Positions 15,248 to 26,277 are shown, counted from the stretch's first letter. The stretch: 64,000 nucleotides of DNA from Mycobacterium sp. Z3061 (GCF_031583025.1 NZ_CP134062.1:1-64000), one strand, 5' to 3'. The notes: generated by a model from the letters alone, not told the origin. Made by a program: numbers and translations.

Positions 15248-15934
15248 ATGCGGATCCTGGTCGTCGACAACTACGACAGCTTCGTGTTCAACCTGGTGCA
15301 GTACCTGGGCCAGCTGGGCGTCGAGGCCGAGGTGTGGCGCAACGACGACGCCAGGCTCGCAGACGCCGACGCGGTGGCCGGCGAATTCGACGGCGTACTG
15401 CTCAGCCCCGGCCCCGGCACTCCGGAGCGTGCGGGCGCTTCGATCGCTCTGGTGCGCGCGTGCGCCGCAGCGAACACGCCGCTGCTCGGCGTCTGCCTGG
15501 GACACCAGGCCATCGGGGTCGCGTTCGGCGCCACCGTCGACCGCGCGCCGGAGTTGCTGCACGGCAAGACGAGCAGCGTGTTCCACGCTAATGCCGGTGT
15601 GCTGCAAGGCCTTCCGGACCCGTTCACGGCCACCAGGTACCACTCGCTGACCATCCTGCCCGAGTCGCTGCCGGCTGAGCTGGAGGCCATCGCGCACACC
15701 CAGAGCGGGGTGATCATGGCCGTGCGGCACATTTCGTTACCGATCCACGGCGTTCAGTTCCATCCCGAGTCGATCCTCACCGAGGGCGGGCACCGGATGC
15801 TGGCCAACTGGCTCAGCTACTGCGGCTGGGCACGCGACGACACCCTGGTGCGCCGGCTGGAGAACGAGGTGCTCACCGCGATCCGGCCGCACATCCCGAC
15901 CGATGCAGGCGCTACTGACCGAACTTCAGCGTGA
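15248..15934 (+). CDS. trpG: Anthranilate/aminodeoxychorismate synthase component II (glutamine amidotransferase)
   Basis: A 228-residue class I glutamine amidotransferase that supplies ammonia from glutamine to anthranilate synthase (tryptophan) and/or aminodeoxychorismate synthase (folate). The nucleophile is Cys83 in GVCLGHQAIG, with His and Glu in GVQFHPESIL. The oxyanion motif is LLSPGPGTPE. It stands apart from tryptophan genes, as in M. tuberculosis, where it is named trpG or pabA; sequence alone does not settle which partner it serves. Its last 23 bases overlap the convergent end of pknB. Confidence 0.93.
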   Translation: MRILVVDNYDSFVFNLVQYLGQLGVEAEVWRNDDARLADADAVAGEFDGVLLSPGPGTPERAGASIALVRACAAANTPLLGVCLGHQAIGVAFGATVDRAPELLHGKTSSVFHANAGVLQGLPDPFTATRYHSLTILPESLPAELEAIAHTQSGVIMAVRHISLPIHGVQFHPESILTEGGHRMLANWLSYCGWARDDTLVRRLENEVLTAIRPHIPTDAGATDRTSA

Positions 15935-17792
15935 TGACGCCGTCCCGGTTCACACCGCTGCCGGCCGACGGGCTCTGATAGACCACCTTGTTGTGCAGGT
16001 TGCCGCCGGCGTCGACGTCGGGGCCCTTGTCCAGCACCCCGGTCCAGCCCAGCGCCCGAAGCCGCGGTTCGGCATCGGTCCAGAACATGCCCGACACATC
16101 CGGCATGATGAACTGGTTGCCCTTGGAGACCTGCAGTTCGATGACCGTGTCGATCGGTTGCGTCTCACCCTTGGCCGGGTTGGTGCCGATCACTTCGCCG
16201 GCCGGGCGCGGGCTGTCCACCTGGGTCTGGGTGATCTTGGTGAAGCCGTAGACGCTCAGGTTCTTCTGGGCGACGTCGACGGTCTGTCCCGTGACGTCGG
16301 GGATCTGCTTGGTCTCCGGACCTGAGCCCACGATGATCGTGATCACGTTGGTGATCGCCGAGGTCTGATTCGCCGGTGGGTTGGTCGCGACGACCTTGCC
16401 CTGCAACTCCGGGGTCGACGGCGAGTTGGCCTGCTTGAACTTGTTGAAACCGGCCGCGGTGAGCTTCTTGACCGCCTCGGAGTAGGTCAGGGAGGACACG
16501 TCGGGCACTTCGCGCTGCTCCGGCCCGGTGGAGACGTTGATGGTGATCTCGTCGCCGGCTCCCACTGAGGAGTTCGCGGCCGGATCGGTGCCGATGACGT
16601 GATCCGGCAGGATCTGGGAGTCGGGCTTCTGCTGGGTGCGGGTCTTGAAGCCCTTGTTCTGCAGCGCCACGATCGCATCGGCGGACGTCTGGCCCCGCAC
16701 GTCGGGAACCTGGACGCTGCGGGTGTTCCCGCCGAACGTGTTGATCGCGATGGTCACGACGATCGTCAACACCGCCAGCACGGCGACCACGGCCACCCAC
16801 CGGCCCACCGAACCGGCGCCGCGGTCGCGGTCGGAGTTGTCGAAGTTCTGCCGGGGCAGCGGGTCGGTGCGCGGACCGCCGTGGCCGACGCCCGAGGACG
16901 ACATGAATGCCTTACGCTCCGCGCCGGTGAGCACCTTGGGCGCTTCGGGGGTTTCGCCGTTGTGCACCCGAACCAGGTCGGCACGCATCTCCGCTGCGGT
17001 CTGGTACCGGTTCTCGGGGTTCTTGGCCAGCGCCTTGAGCACCACCGCGTCGAGGTCCGCGGAGATCCCTTCGTGGCGCTCCGACGGCGGAATCGGGTCT
17101 TCCCGCACATGCTGGTAGGCGACGGACACCGGCGAGTCGCCGGTGAAAGGTGGCTCCCCGGTGAGCATTTCGTAGAGAACGCAGCCCAGCGAGTAGACGT
17201 CGGAGCGGGCGTCGACGGAATCGCCGCGGGCCTGCTCGGGCGAGAGATACTGCGCGGTGCCGATCACCGCGGCGGTCTGGGTGACGCTGTTGCCGCCGTC
17301 GGCGATCGCGCGGGCGATGCCGAAGTCCATGACCTTCACCGCGTTGGTGGAGCTGATCATGATGTTGGCGGGCTTCACATCGCGGTGGATGATGCCGTTC
17401 TGGTGGCTGAAGTTCAGCGCCTGGCAGGCGTCGGCGATCACCTCGATGGCCCGCTTGGGTGTCATCGGGCCCTCGGTGTGCACGATGTCGCGCAGTGTGA
17501 CGCCGTCGACGTACTCCATGACGATGTAGGGCAACGGGCCTGCGGGCGTCTCCGCCTCGCCGGTGTCGTACACCGCGACGATCGCCGGGTGGTTCAGCGC
17601 CGCGGCGTTCTGGGCCTCGCGCCGGAAGCGCAGATAGAAGCTGGGGTCGCGGGCCAGGTCAGCGCGCAGCACCTTGACCGCGACGTCGCGGTGTAGCCGC
17701 AAGTCACGGGCGAGGTGAACTTCGGACATGCCTCCGAAGCCGAGGATGTCGCCCAGTTCGTAGCGGTCGGACAGATGCCGAGGGGTGGTCAT
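15912..17792 (-). CDS. pknB: Serine/threonine-protein kinase PknB with PASTA domains
   Basis: A 626-residue receptor kinase that senses muropeptides and controls growth and cell-wall synthesis. The kinase domain (about 11-275) has the P-loop GFGGMSEV, Lys40, HRDVKPAN, the DFG motif and an activation loop with [12 protein letters not shown], whose threonines are the known autophosphorylation sites. One transmembrane helix lies at about 332-352. Four extracellular PASTA repeats follow (each has a PDV motif). It is last in the leftward fhaA-pknB operon, and its ATG overlaps the stop of pknA by four bases. Confidence 0.97.
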   Translation of the reverse strand: MTTPRHLSDRYELGDILGFGGMSEVHLARDLRLHRDVAVKVLRADLARDPSFYLRFRREAQNAAALNHPAIVAVYDTGEAETPAGPLPYIVMEYVDGVTLRDIVHTEGPMTPKRAIEVIADACQALNFSHQNGIIHRDVKPANIMISSTNAVKVMDFGIARAIADGGNSVTQTAAVIGTAQYLSPEQARGDSVDARSDVYSLGCVLYEMLTGEPPFTGDSPVSVAYQHVREDPIPPSERHEGISADLDAVVLKALAKNPENRYQTAAEMRADLVRVHNGETPEAPKVLTGAERKAFMSSSGVGHGGPRTDPLPRQNFDNSDRDRGAGSVGRWVAVVAVLAVLTIVVTIAINTFGGNTRSVQVPDVRGQTSADAIVALQNKGFKTRTQQKPDSQILPDHVIGTDPAANSSVGAGDEITINVSTGPEQREVPDVSSLTYSEAVKKLTAAGFNKFKQANSPSTPELQGKVVATNPPANQTSAITNVITIIVGSGPETKQIPDVTGQTVDVAQKNLSVYGFTKITQTQVDSPRPAGEVIGTNPAKGETQPIDTVIELQVSKGNQFIMPDVSGMFWTDAEPRLRALGWTGVLDKGPDVDAGGNLHNKVVYQSPSAGSGVNRDGVITLKFGQ

Positions 17793-19027
17793 CGAGGTGT
17801 CTCATATCGGGCCAGCGACGCGTGCAGTACAGGATTACCCGTTAATGGACTTTCCGTCCAGTTGAAACCGGAGTTCGGTGCCGGCCCGATCTCTGCACTG
17901 CCGGTGTTGGTCACCGTCGGCGGCGGAGACGGTTGATTGTCCCCCTTGGAGTTGATGACGATCAGCACCGCGATGATGATCGCCAGCGCTCCGAGCACAC
18001 CCGCTGCCCACAGCAGCGCGCGCTGACCCGACGAGAACGTGCGCCGCGCCGGGGGCCGGTGCCCACCGGCGGCGCGGCGTGGCGCCGTGGTGCGGGTGGC
18101 GGGTGCGGGCGCGATCCGGGCGGGGGTGGCCGACGGGATGGCCGCTGGGGCTGCCCGCCCCGGCGGCGGTGACTGGCTGGGTCGCGGCGGGCGGCGCCCG
18201 GCCCGAACCGCGGCCACGGCGTCGGCGAACGGCCCCCCGCTGCGGTAGCGCTGGCTGGGATTCTTCACCAGCGTGATCTCGATCAGTTCCCGGACATTGG
18301 GCGGCAGGTCGGCGGGCAGCGGCGGCGGCGGCTCCTTGATGTGCTTCATCGCCACGGTCAGCGCGCCGTCGCCGGTGAACGGCCGCTTGCCCGAAACCAC
18401 CTCGTACCCAACAACTCCCAGCGCGTACACGTCGCTGGCGGGAGTGGCGTCGTGGCCGAGGGCCTGCTCGGGGGCGATGTACTGTGCGGTGCCCATCACC
18501 ATGCCGGTCTGGGTCACCGGTGCCGCGTCGACGGCCTTGGCGATGCCGAAGTCGGTGATCTTCACCTGTCCGGTCGGGGTGATCAGGATGTTGCCCGGCT
18601 TGACGTCGCGGTGCACCAGGCCGGCGGCGTGTGCGATCTGCAGTGCGCGACCGGTCTGTTCGAGCATGTCCAGCGCGTGCCGCAGCGACAGGCGGCCCGT
18701 GCGCTTGAGCACCGAGTTCAACGGCTCGCCGTTGACCAGCTCCATCACCAGGTAGGCCGTGCGGCCCTCCCCGTCCATCGCACTTTCGCCATAGTCATGG
18801 ACCTGCGCGATACCGGGATGGTTGAGCATCGCGGTGGTGCGTGCTTCAGCCCGGAACCGCTCGATGAACTCCGGGTCCTGCGAGAACTCCTGCTTGAGCA
18901 CCTTGACCGCGACGCGCCGGCCCAGGCGGCTGTCCACCGCCTCCCACACCTGGCCCATGCCACCGGTGGCGATGAGCCGCTGCAGCCGGTACCGGCCGGA
19001 CAGCGTCACCCCAACACGGGGACTCAT
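17789..19027 (-). CDS. pknA: Serine/threonine-protein kinase PknA
   Basis: A 412-residue membrane kinase acting with PknB on cell-shape and division proteins. The kinase domain (about 13-275) has IATGGMGQV, a catalytic Lys in [19 protein letters not shown] and the activation loop [13 protein letters not shown] Pro/Arg-rich linker leads to one transmembrane helix near 340-361 ([21 protein letters not shown]). The short outside part has no PASTA domain. It lies 61 bases after pbpA and overlaps pknB by four bases. Confidence 0.96.
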   Translation of the reverse strand: MSPRVGVTLSGRYRLQRLIATGGMGQVWEAVDSRLGRRVAVKVLKQEFSQDPEFIERFRAEARTTAMLNHPGIAQVHDYGESAMDGEGRTAYLVMELVNGEPLNSVLKRTGRLSLRHALDMLEQTGRALQIAHAAGLVHRDVKPGNILITPTGQVKITDFGIAKAVDAAPVTQTGMVMGTAQYIAPEQALGHDATPASDVYALGVVGYEVVSGKRPFTGDGALTVAMKHIKEPPPPLPADLPPNVRELIEITLVKNPSQRYRSGGPFADAVAAVRAGRRPPRPSQSPPPGRAAPAAIPSATPARIAPAPATRTTAPRRAAGGHRPPARRTFSSGQRALLWAAGVLGALAIIIAVLIVINSKGDNQPSPPPTVTNTGSAEIGPAPNSGFNWTESPLTGNPVLHASLARYETPR

Positions 19028-19088
19028 GTTTTGCCTCGCTCCGGTCCTCGCGCGTTCCGCGCTGCGATCCTCACTCGCCAGTGGCGAC

Positions 19089-20567
19089 TCATGGTCCCCC
19101 TTGCAAAGCAGCCTCGATTACTGCCCTCCCGATAGGCGCGGCGAGCGCTCCCCCGGTCGCGGACAAGCGATCGCCGCCGTTTTCCACCAGCACCGCCACG
19201 GCAATCTTCGGGGCCTGCGCAGGTGCGAAGGCGATGTACCACGCGTGCGGTGGAGTATGCCGCGGGTCGGTGCCATGCTCGGCGGTACCCGTCTTGGATG
19301 CGATCTGCACGCCGGGGATAGCCCCTTTCTGCTGTGCGACTTTCTCGGCGCCGACCATCAGCTCTGTTAGCTTAGCGGCGACCTGCGGCGACACCGCGCG
19401 GCGCTGCTGGTACGGGGCCGTGGTGCTGATATTGGCCAGATCCGGCCCCTTGAGGCTTTCTACCAGGTACGGCTGCATCAGGACGCCACCGTTGGCGATG
19501 GTCGCAGCCACCTCCGCATTCTCCAGCGGGGTCAGCGCGACGTCTTTCTGCCCGATGCTGGTCATACCCAGCGCCGCGCCGTCCGGAATCGCCCCGACGG
19601 TGGATTCGGCTACCTGCAGCGGAATCGGATCGGGCGCGCTATCCAGGCCGAACGCGTGCGCCATGCTGCGCAGTGCGTCGGTTCCGGTGAGCAGGCCGAG
19701 CTGCACGAACGCGGTGTTACAGGACTTGGCGAACGCCTCGCTCAGCGGCACCGTGTCGCCGGGACCGCACGGGGTGCCGCCGTAGTTCTCCAGGGTCGCC
19801 GTGCTGTTGGGCAGCGGAATCCTGGCCGCGGCGGTCAGCTGCTGCGTCTCGGTGGACCCGGCCTGCAGCGCCGCCGCGGTGGTGATCACCTTGAACGTCG
19901 ACCCCGGCGGATACGTCTCGGAGATGGCCCGGTTCAGCAGTGGGTTGTCGGGGTTGTCGCGGAGACTCTGCCAGGCCTGGGCCTGGACGTCGGGGTTGTG
20001 CGACGCCAGCAGATTGGGGTCGTACGACGGCGACGACACCAATGCCAGGATTTTGCCGGTGGACGGCTCCAAAGCGACGACGGCGCCCTTGCAGGGCGAG
20101 CCCGCGCACCCCTGCTGCATCGCGTCCCACCCGGCCTGCTGGATGCGCGGCCGGATCGTCGTGTCGATGTTGCCGCCGCGCGGATCGCGGCCGGTGAAGA
20201 AGTCCGCCAGGCGCCGACCGAAGAGCCGCTCGTCGGAGCCGTTGAGCAGCGAATCCTCGGCGCGTTCCAGGCCTGCGCTGGAGTAGCGCAACGAGTAGAA
20301 ACCGGTGACCGGCGCGTATGCCGCCGGATCGGGATACACCCGCAGAAAACGGAAACGGCTGTCGGTGGCCACCGAATACGCGAGCAGCTGACCGCCGGCG
20401 ATGATCTGTCCGCGCTGGCGCGAGTACTCGTCGAGCAGCACCCGCTGGTTTCGCGGGTCGGCTCGCAGCCCGTCGGCCGTGAAGACCTGCGTCATCGTGG
20501 CATTGAGCAGTAGCAACACGATCAACGCCATCACGGTCATCGAGATTCGGCGAAGTGAGGTGTTCAT
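19089..20567 (-). CDS. pbpA: Penicillin-binding protein A (class B PBP)
   Basis: A 492-residue class B transpeptidase that cross-links peptidoglycan. It begins [10 protein letters not shown] with one N-terminal membrane anchor (about 8-27). The catalytic motifs are SxxK in PPGSTFKVI, SxN in KSCNTAF and KTG in ASKTGTAEH. The start is the ATG that overlaps the rodA stop (ATGA); the frame is open 51 codons further, but that part lies inside rodA. Length agrees with M. tuberculosis PbpA (491). It pairs with the glycosyltransferase RodA. Confidence 0.96.
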   Translation of the reverse strand: MNTSLRRISMTVMALIVLLLLNATMTQVFTADGLRADPRNQRVLLDEYSRQRGQIIAGGQLLAYSVATDSRFRFLRVYPDPAAYAPVTGFYSLRYSSAGLERAEDSLLNGSDERLFGRRLADFFTGRDPRGGNIDTTIRPRIQQAGWDAMQQGCAGSPCKGAVVALEPSTGKILALVSSPSYDPNLLASHNPDVQAQAWQSLRDNPDNPLLNRAISETYPPGSTFKVITTAAALQAGSTETQQLTAAARIPLPNSTATLENYGGTPCGPGDTVPLSEAFAKSCNTAFVQLGLLTGTDALRSMAHAFGLDSAPDPIPLQVAESTVGAIPDGAALGMTSIGQKDVALTPLENAEVAATIANGGVLMQPYLVESLKGPDLANISTTAPYQQRRAVSPQVAAKLTELMVGAEKVAQQKGAIPGVQIASKTGTAEHGTDPRHTPPHAWYIAFAPAQAPKIAVAVLVENGGDRLSATGGALAAPIGRAVIEAALQGGP

Positions 20568-21976
20568 ACGCGCTCGATCACCTCGGTACTGGCGGCCGCG
20601 ATCGGCGACTTCTTGCGCGGGCGGGTGCGCAGCGGCCGGCGGGCGCCGTCGGAGATCCGGGCCAGGATGCCCAGCAGCACGTAGTTGGCCAGCAGCGAGG
20701 AACCGCCGTAGGACATCCACGGCGTGGTCAACCCGGTCAGTGGTATCAGCTTGGTGACGCCGCCGACGACGATGAACAGCTGAATCGCCAGCGTCGAGGC
20801 CAGACCCGCGGCCAGGAGCTTGCCGAAGCTGTCGCGGGTGGCGATCGCCGTGCGCATGCCGCGGATGATGATGATCGTGTAGAGCATCAGGATGCTGGCC
20901 AGGCCCACCAGGCCCAGCTCTTCACCGAACGCGGCGATGATGAAGTCCGTCGAGGCGGCGGGAACGGTGTCCGGCTGCCCGTTGCCCAGCCCGGTGCCGA
21001 AGATGCCGCCGGTGGCGAAGCTGAACAGGGCCTGCACCATCTGATAGCCGGTGCCGTCGGGGTCGGCGAACGGATCCAGCCACGTCTGCACGCGTACGCG
21101 CACGTGCGCGAACAGGTGATAAGCCACCAGGCTTCCGCCGGCGAACAGCACCAGGCCGAGCATCACCCAGCTGAACCGCTGTGTGGCCAGGTAGACCACC
21201 ACGAGAAAGGACGCGTACAGCAACAGGGAGGTGCCGAGGTCCTTTTCGAAGACCATCACCCCCACCGAGATCACCCAGGCAGCCAGCAGCGGAGCAAGGT
21301 CCCGCGGTCGCGGCAGGGTCAGCCCCAGCACGTGCTTGCCCGCGCTGGTGAACAGGTTGCGCTTGGCCACCAGCACCGCCGAGAAGAAGATCAGCAGCAG
21401 GATCTTGGAGAACTCGGCGGGCTGAATCGAGAAGCCCGGCAACCGAATCCAGATTTTGGCACCGTTCTGTTCGGACAACGACGCCGGCAGCAGCGCGGGA
21501 ATCACCAGAAAAATCAGCCCGGCCAGGCCACAGATATAGCCGTAGCGCGCGAGTTGGCGGTGATCCTTGAGGAACGTCACCACCAGGGCAAACGCGGTGA
21601 CTCCGACCAGCGTCCACAACATCTGCTGGTAGGCGCTGGGATGCCCGTGCCGGCCCACCTGCTTGTCCACCAGGTCCAGACGGTGGATCATCACCAGACC
21701 CAGCCCGTTGAGCAGCGCCACCACCGGCAGCAGTAGCGGATCGGTGTAGGGCGCGAAGCGCCGGATCGCCAGGTGCGCGATGCCGAACAGGGTGAGAAAA
21801 CCCAGTCCGTAGGTGGTGAGGTCCCAGTGCAGGCCCCGCTCCAGGTTGGCCTCGACGATGAAGAGCGCGGCGATGGTGATGACCGCCGCGAAACACAACA
21901 GCAGCAACTCGGCGTTGCGCCGCGTGGGCAACGGAGGTGTCACCGCAACCGGTGCGGGCAGTTCCGTTGTGGTCAT
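20564..21976 (-). CDS. rodA: SEDS peptidoglycan glycosyltransferase RodA
   Basis: A 470-residue polytopic membrane protein of the SEDS family, which polymerises lipid II into glycan strands with its class B PBP partner. About ten to twelve hydrophobic segments are visible. SEDS-conserved stretches include WIRLPGFSIQPAEFSKILL, FEKDLGTSLL and the C-terminal TGLTTPWMSYGGSSLLANY. The ATG overlaps the pstP stop (ATGA), so the long open extension upstream is not used. It is coupled to pbpA by a four-base overlap. Confidence 0.96.
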   Translation of the reverse strand: MTTTELPAPVAVTPPLPTRRNAELLLLCFAAVITIAALFIVEANLERGLHWDLTTYGLGFLTLFGIAHLAIRRFAPYTDPLLLPVVALLNGLGLVMIHRLDLVDKQVGRHGHPSAYQQMLWTLVGVTAFALVVTFLKDHRQLARYGYICGLAGLIFLVIPALLPASLSEQNGAKIWIRLPGFSIQPAEFSKILLLIFFSAVLVAKRNLFTSAGKHVLGLTLPRPRDLAPLLAAWVISVGVMVFEKDLGTSLLLYASFLVVVYLATQRFSWVMLGLVLFAGGSLVAYHLFAHVRVRVQTWLDPFADPDGTGYQMVQALFSFATGGIFGTGLGNGQPDTVPAASTDFIIAAFGEELGLVGLASILMLYTIIIIRGMRTAIATRDSFGKLLAAGLASTLAIQLFIVVGGVTKLIPLTGLTTPWMSYGGSSLLANYVLLGILARISDGARRPLRTRPRKKSPIAAASTEVIERV

Positions 21977-23520
21977 GCCGCGGGTCGGCAATCGGCCTGC
22001 TGTGGCGGGTTCTCGCTCGTCGTCGGCGCAGCGCTGCTGGGCGTGGTCGACGACGGCGCCGCAGGCGCTGCCGGGGTGGTGCTGGGGCGGGTCGATGGTG
22101 TGGTGGTGGCTGTCGAGTTCGGTGTCGAAGACGGCGTGGCCGACTGCGTGGCAGAGGCCGGGGCGGACGGGTTGAAGCTCGGCTCCGGGGTGCCGCTGCT
22201 GTTGGTCGACGGGGCGGACGGCTCTGGTGCCGAGGTCGCACCCTGATGGCATTTCGGCCGCAGTGACTTGGCCAGTTCGTGCAGTTGCTTGCGGGCCCCG
22301 TCGAGCGTGTCCGACGGCAGTTGCCCGGCCTGAACCGAGGCCTTGGCCGCACTGTTCAGATACTCGACTTTCATCAGCCGGCAGTTGTTGCGGTCGGGGG
22401 GTTCGCTGGGACCGATGTCGGAGATCTCGTCGTTGGAGTTGAGGCAACCCAGCGAATAGACCTCGTTCAGTGACAGACCCAGCAGCGAGCCCTGGATGCC
22501 GCGCATGATGGCAACGGTGCCGTTGTAGTCGGCGACGTAGTAGTTGTTCCGGATGACCGCGCGGCTGATGAGCAACCCGGCGATCAGCACCAGGGTCAGC
22601 AGCCCGACCACCAACCCGATCCGGCGCCGTGACCAGCGTCGCTTGGGCGGCGGTTCGACGGGCGGCGCGACTCGTTTGGTGACCTCGCCCTTGCGGGGGC
22701 CGATCGCTGAAGCGCGCCCGGCCGCGGTGTTCGGCAGGGTCAGCTGGTCGTCGCCGTCGTCGCCGGAGACTGCCCCGGCCAGGATCGGCTGGGTCTGGCC
22801 GAACTCGTCGTCGACGACGTCGGCAACCACGACCGTGACGTTGTCCGGGCCGCCGCCGCGCAGCGCCAGTTCGATCAGGCGGTAGGCGCTCTCGGCGACG
22901 TCGGGGATTTGCAGGGCCTCGGCGATGGTGTCGTTGCTGACCGGATCGGACAGGCCATCGGAGCACAGCAGGTACCGGTCACCGGCGCGCGCCTCGCGCA
23001 TCGTCAGGGTGGGCTCGACCTCGTGTCCGGTCAACGCCCGCATGATCAACGAGCGCTGCGGGTGGCTGTGCGCCTCCTCGGCGGTGATGCGGCCCTCGTC
23101 GACCAGCGTCTGGACGAAGGTGTCGTCCTTGGTGATCTGGGTGAGCTCGCCGTCGCGGAACAGGTAGCCGCGCGAGTCGCCGATATGCACCAGCCCGAGC
23201 CGGTTGCCCGCGAACAGGATGGCGGTGAGCGTGGTGCCCATGCCCTCCAGATCAGGCTCCATTTCGACCTGCGCTGCGATCGCGGCGTTGCCGGCGCGCA
23301 CCGCGGTGTCGAGCTTGGCCAGCAGGTCGCCGCCGGGCTCGTCGTCGTCGAGGTGCGCCAAGGCGGCGATCACCAGCTGGGAGGCGACCTCTCCGGCGGC
23401 GTGACCACCCATGCCGTCGGCCAGCGCCAACAAGCGTGCGCCGGCGTAGACGGAGTCTTCGTTATTGGCGCGTACCAGGCCGCGATCGCTGCGGGCGGCA
23501 TATCGCAGGACCAGGGTCAC
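21973..23520 (-). CDS. pstP: PP2C-type Ser/Thr phosphatase PstP
   Basis: A 515-residue membrane phosphatase that reverses phosphorylation by PknA, PknB and related kinases. The PP2C domain (about 1-240) shows the metal-binding motifs ALADGMGGHAAGE, HIGDSRGYL, LCSDGLSD and GGPDNVTV. A transmembrane helix lies near 304-324 (IGLVVGLLTLVLIAGLLISRAV). The outside C-terminus is Pro/Ser/Thr-rich. The GTG start overlaps the fhaB stop (GTGA at 23517-23520), which decides the start. Length agrees with the M. tuberculosis protein (514). Confidence 0.95.
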   Translation of the reverse strand: MTLVLRYAARSDRGLVRANNEDSVYAGARLLALADGMGGHAAGEVASQLVIAALAHLDDDEPGGDLLAKLDTAVRAGNAAIAAQVEMEPDLEGMGTTLTAILFAGNRLGLVHIGDSRGYLFRDGELTQITKDDTFVQTLVDEGRITAEEAHSHPQRSLIMRALTGHEVEPTLTMREARAGDRYLLCSDGLSDPVSNDTIAEALQIPDVAESAYRLIELALRGGGPDNVTVVVADVVDDEFGQTQPILAGAVSGDDGDDQLTLPNTAAGRASAIGPRKGEVTKRVAPPVEPPPKRRWSRRRIGLVVGLLTLVLIAGLLISRAVIRNNYYVADYNGTVAIMRGIQGSLLGLSLNEVYSLGCLNSNDEISDIGPSEPPDRNNCRLMKVEYLNSAAKASVQAGQLPSDTLDGARKQLHELAKSLRPKCHQGATSAPEPSAPSTNSSGTPEPSFNPSAPASATQSATPSSTPNSTATTTPSTRPSTTPAAPAAPSSTTPSSAAPTTSENPPQQADCRPAA

Positions 23521-23984
23521 GGGCGCAACTCTATTGCGGTCTTGCCGATCCGAACCGGCGTACCTATGGGAACTCGCACAGCAGTTGTCACTTTGGCCCT
23601 GTCGAGGTAAGTGCCGTTGGTCGATCCTAGATCTTCCACATACCATTCGGAGCCTCGCTGAGACAGCCTGGCATGCCGAGTAGAGGCGTAATCGTCAGTC
23701 AATACCAAGGTTGAGTCGTCCGCGCGGCCGATGAGCACCGGCTGGCCGCTCAGCGTGATCCGGGCGCCCTGCAGAGCCCCTTCAGTCACAACCAGATACC
23801 GTGCCGTGTCGCGGCGCTGCCGCGAGGGCAGCAGGTTGCCGCGCAGCGTCAGACCACGACGAACCATCACCGCGCCGGTCGGTGCATAGATGTCGGTGCG
23901 CAGAATCCGCAGCACCGACCAGATGAACAGCCATAACAGCATCAAAAACCCGGCACGCGTCAGTTGCAGTACCAACCCCTGCAT
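23517..23984 (-). CDS. fhaB: FHA-domain protein FhaB (FipA type)
   Basis: A 155-residue protein with an N-terminal membrane helix (about 8-26, LTRAGFLMLLWLFIWSVL). The C-terminal forkhead-associated domain (about 80-155) binds phosphothreonine; its key residues appear in VLIGRADDSTLVL, YASTRHARL and DLGSTNGTYLD. In M. tuberculosis it is also called FipA and links PknA signalling to FtsZ and FtsQ. The start MQGLVLQLTRAG is conserved; a longer open frame upstream is not. It lies 125 bases after fhaA and overlaps pstP. Confidence 0.94.
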   Translation of the reverse strand: MQGLVLQLTRAGFLMLLWLFIWSVLRILRTDIYAPTGAVMVRRGLTLRGNLLPSRQRRDTARYLVVTEGALQGARITLSGQPVLIGRADDSTLVLTDDYASTRHARLSQRGSEWYVEDLGSTNGTYLDRAKVTTAVRVPIGTPVRIGKTAIELRP

Positions 23985-24109
23985 CCGGCGGTCCTTTCCG
24001 TCCCGGCACTGCCCACCCCGCGCACCTGATGCCGTGCGCTCCAGCAAAGTCACGATACTTCGACAGTGACCGATGCGGGGAGATGCGCGGCGGCTTCGAG
24101 TCGGTCGGC

Positions 24110-25771
24110 TCAGTGAATACGGACGATGATCTCGGAATGACCCAGCCGGATCACGTCGCCGTCCGCGAGCTGCCACTCCTGTACCGGGGCGTTGTTCACG
24201 GTGGTGCCGTTGGTGGAGTTCAGGTCCGAGAGCAACGCGACCTGACCGTCCCAGCGGATCTCCAGATGCCGGCGTGACACGCCGGTGTCCGGCAGCCGGA
24301 ACTGGGCGTCCTGGCCGCGCCCGACGATGTTGGAGCCGTCGCGCAGCTGGTAGGTCCGGCCACTGCCGTCGTCGAGCTGCAGGGTGACCTGAGCCCCGGC
24401 CGACCCGTAGCCGCCCTGGCCGTAACCGCCGTAGCCGCCCGCCTGGCCGTAGTCCTGCGTCGGCGGCTGACCATACTCAGGAGCCGACTGCTGGCCGTAG
24501 TCGCCGTAACCCTGCGACTCTCCGTAGCCCTGTGGCTCCCCGTACCCGCCCTGCGGCGCGTACCCACCGGGTGCCGACGCCTCGGCGTACTGGGTGTAGT
24601 CGCCGCTGCCGTAGTCCTGGCGACCGTAGCCGCCGCCCTGCTGGTAGCCCTGGTCCTGCCCGTAGCCGCCACCCTGTTCGTAGGACGGCCGCTGCGGCTC
24701 GGGGGGAGCGGGCGGCGCGCTCGGTGCGCCGTACCCCTCGTCCTGGCGGGCGGGCTCGCGGCCGTAATCGCCGTAGCCGCCGCCATAACCCTGCTGACCA
24801 CCCTGCGGCTGACCGTAACCACCCTGCTGGTAGCCCTGGTCCTGGCCGTACCCGCCCTGGCTTCCGTATCCGCCGGCGGGCGGACCCGCAGGCGCGGCGG
24901 GCGGAGGTGCCTCGTAGGTGGGCGCGTAGTTGCTCTGACCCTGGTCGCCGTAGCCACGCTGGTCGCCGTAGCCGCGCTGGTCGTAGCCGCCCTGCTCGCC
25001 GTAACCGCGCTGGTCGCCGTAGCCGCCCTGCGGCTGACCCTGGGGTTGGCCCTGCGGCTGGCCGTATCCACCCTGGCCCTGACCGTAGCCGCCCTGATCC
25101 TGGTAGCCGCCCTGACCGTAGCCACCGTGTTCCTGGCCGTAGCCACCCTGTTGAGGAGGCGGGTAGCCCTGCTGTGGCGGGTATCCGCCGCCCTCTGCCG
25201 GGTACGGAGGCTGGCCACCCTCCTGCGGCCGCTGGTAGCGGTCGTCGTAGTACTCGTCGGGCCGCCCCTGCCCCTGACCGCCGCGGTAGCCTGGATTGTC
25301 AGTCATCGGTCGTACTCCTGGTTCTGCGCCAAACGCATGATTTGATTGTGGCTGGGCGGAATCGGTAGCCGTCGGGCGGGGCTCGACGTCGGGGTTGACA
25401 GTCCCGCGGGCGCGGAACTGGCCGGTGTGCAGGTTCGAGGCCTGCTCGAACCGGACGACCACTTCACCATACGTTTGCCACCCCTGTTCCTGGATATAGT
25501 CCGCCAAGTACCGAGCAAAAGCGCTCGACGTGAGCTCCGGGTCGCCGCCCAACTTCTCGAAGTCGTGCACACTGAGGGTAATGATGTATTCGTTGGGTGC
25601 CAAAAGGCGATTTCCCTGTAGGGAGCGGACGCCGTCGGCAGCCTCGCGGCGCAACAGGGCTTCCACCTCTTGCGGCACGATCGATCCCCCGAACACCCGG
25701 GCAAACGCATCACCAACCGTCGACTCGAGTTTGCGCTCGATGCGCTGAACCAGCCCTCGTTGGCTACCCAT
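24110..25771 (-). CDS. fhaA: FHA-domain protein FhaA
   Basis: A 553-residue adaptor of the PknB pathway; it is known to bind the phosphorylated pseudokinase domain of MviN/MurJ and to affect peptidoglycan synthesis. Residues 1-120 form the conserved FhaA N-terminal domain ([32 protein letters not shown]). A long Gly/Gln/Tyr/Pro-rich linker (about 165-450) has dozens of GGYGQ-like repeats. The C-terminal FHA domain (about 460-553) has [19 protein letters not shown] and [12 protein letters not shown]. It heads the leftward operon; the 234 bases upstream to tRNA-Leu should carry the promoter. Confidence 0.95.
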   Translation of the reverse strand: MGSQRGLVQRIERKLESTVGDAFARVFGGSIVPQEVEALLRREAADGVRSLQGNRLLAPNEYIITLSVHDFEKLGGDPELTSSAFARYLADYIQEQGWQTYGEVVVRFEQASNLHTGQFRARGTVNPDVEPRPTATDSAQPQSNHAFGAEPGVRPMTDNPGYRGGQGQGRPDEYYDDRYQRPQEGGQPPYPAEGGGYPPQQGYPPPQQGGYGQEHGGYGQGGYQDQGGYGQGQGGYGQPQGQPQGQPQGGYGDQRGYGEQGGYDQRGYGDQRGYGDQGQSNYAPTYEAPPPAAPAGPPAGGYGSQGGYGQDQGYQQGGYGQPQGGQQGYGGGYGDYGREPARQDEGYGAPSAPPAPPEPQRPSYEQGGGYGQDQGYQQGGGYGRQDYGSGDYTQYAEASAPGGYAPQGGYGEPQGYGESQGYGDYGQQSAPEYGQPPTQDYGQAGGYGGYGQGGYGSAGAQVTLQLDDGSGRTYQLRDGSNIVGRGQDAQFRLPDTGVSRRHLEIRWDGQVALLSDLNSTNGTTVNNAPVQEWQLADGDVIRLGHSEIIVRIH

Positions 25772-26005
25772 TTTCGCGCTCGCCTCACTACTGTGCACGG
25801 GAGTCGTCGGCCGAAGGCGATGAACTCGGCCACGTGACTTGTTAACTGACAATCGTATCGGGACAGCGCGACGCGGCGGCACCGTCAGAATCCTGAGAAT
25901 CACATCGATACTGTTCGGAGACCTTTCGCCGACTGTGTGGGGGTGCCCCCGAGCGCACGGTTGGGGTGCGCAGCCACTACAGTGATATGGTCCTCCGGTT
26001 GTTTC

Positions 26006-26088
26006 GGGCGAGTGGCGGAATGGCAGACGCGCTGGCTTCAGGTGCCAGTGTCCTTCGGGACGTGGGGGTTCAAGTCCCCCTTCGCCCA
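26006..26088 (+). tRNA. tRNA-Leu (CAG)
   Basis: An 83-base class II tRNA with acceptor arms GGGCGAG and TTCGCCC. The anticodon arm CTGGC-TTCAGGT-GCCAG presents CAG. A short variable arm (GTCCTTCGGGAC) precedes the T arm GGGGGTTCAAGTCCCCC. The discriminator is A26088. A strong hairpin terminator follows at 26096. Confidence 0.97.
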
Positions 26089-26095
26089 CAGATTT

Positions 26096-26120
26096 CCCCG
26101 GCCATAGGCCGGGGTTTTTT
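26096..26120 (+). terminator. Intrinsic terminator after tRNA-Leu
   Basis: A perfect 8-bp stem CCCCGGCC/GGCCGGGG with an ATA loop is followed directly by six T residues. It begins eight bases after the tRNA, a textbook rho-independent terminator, uncommon in mycobacteria. Confidence 0.92.
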
Positions 26121-26277
26121 GTTGGCCCGGGTCGTCGTCGCGAGCGTGCAGGGTCGTACATCGACACGCCGACAACGCTGACATTCCGTGCACGGTCGCT
26201 GCGCCACAACGACGCCATGCGGCCCAAATTCCGCTGCCGTCTACATTCTGTTCGACAGCTATCGAAGGAGTCGCAGC

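Noticed and set aside
15903-18963. Large open frames on the plus strand across pknB and pknA
   Set aside because: They are antisense shadows of the two kinases, with His/Val/Arg-rich composition and no known domain.
21977-22966. Open extension of the rodA frame giving 800 residues
   Set aside because: The extension is an Arg/Pro-rich shadow of pstP; the ATG overlapping the pstP stop gives the conserved RodA N-terminus.
24400-25290. Repeat region in fhaA as a CRISPR or satellite array
   Set aside because: The repeats are irregular and in frame and encode Gly/Gln/Tyr-rich protein.
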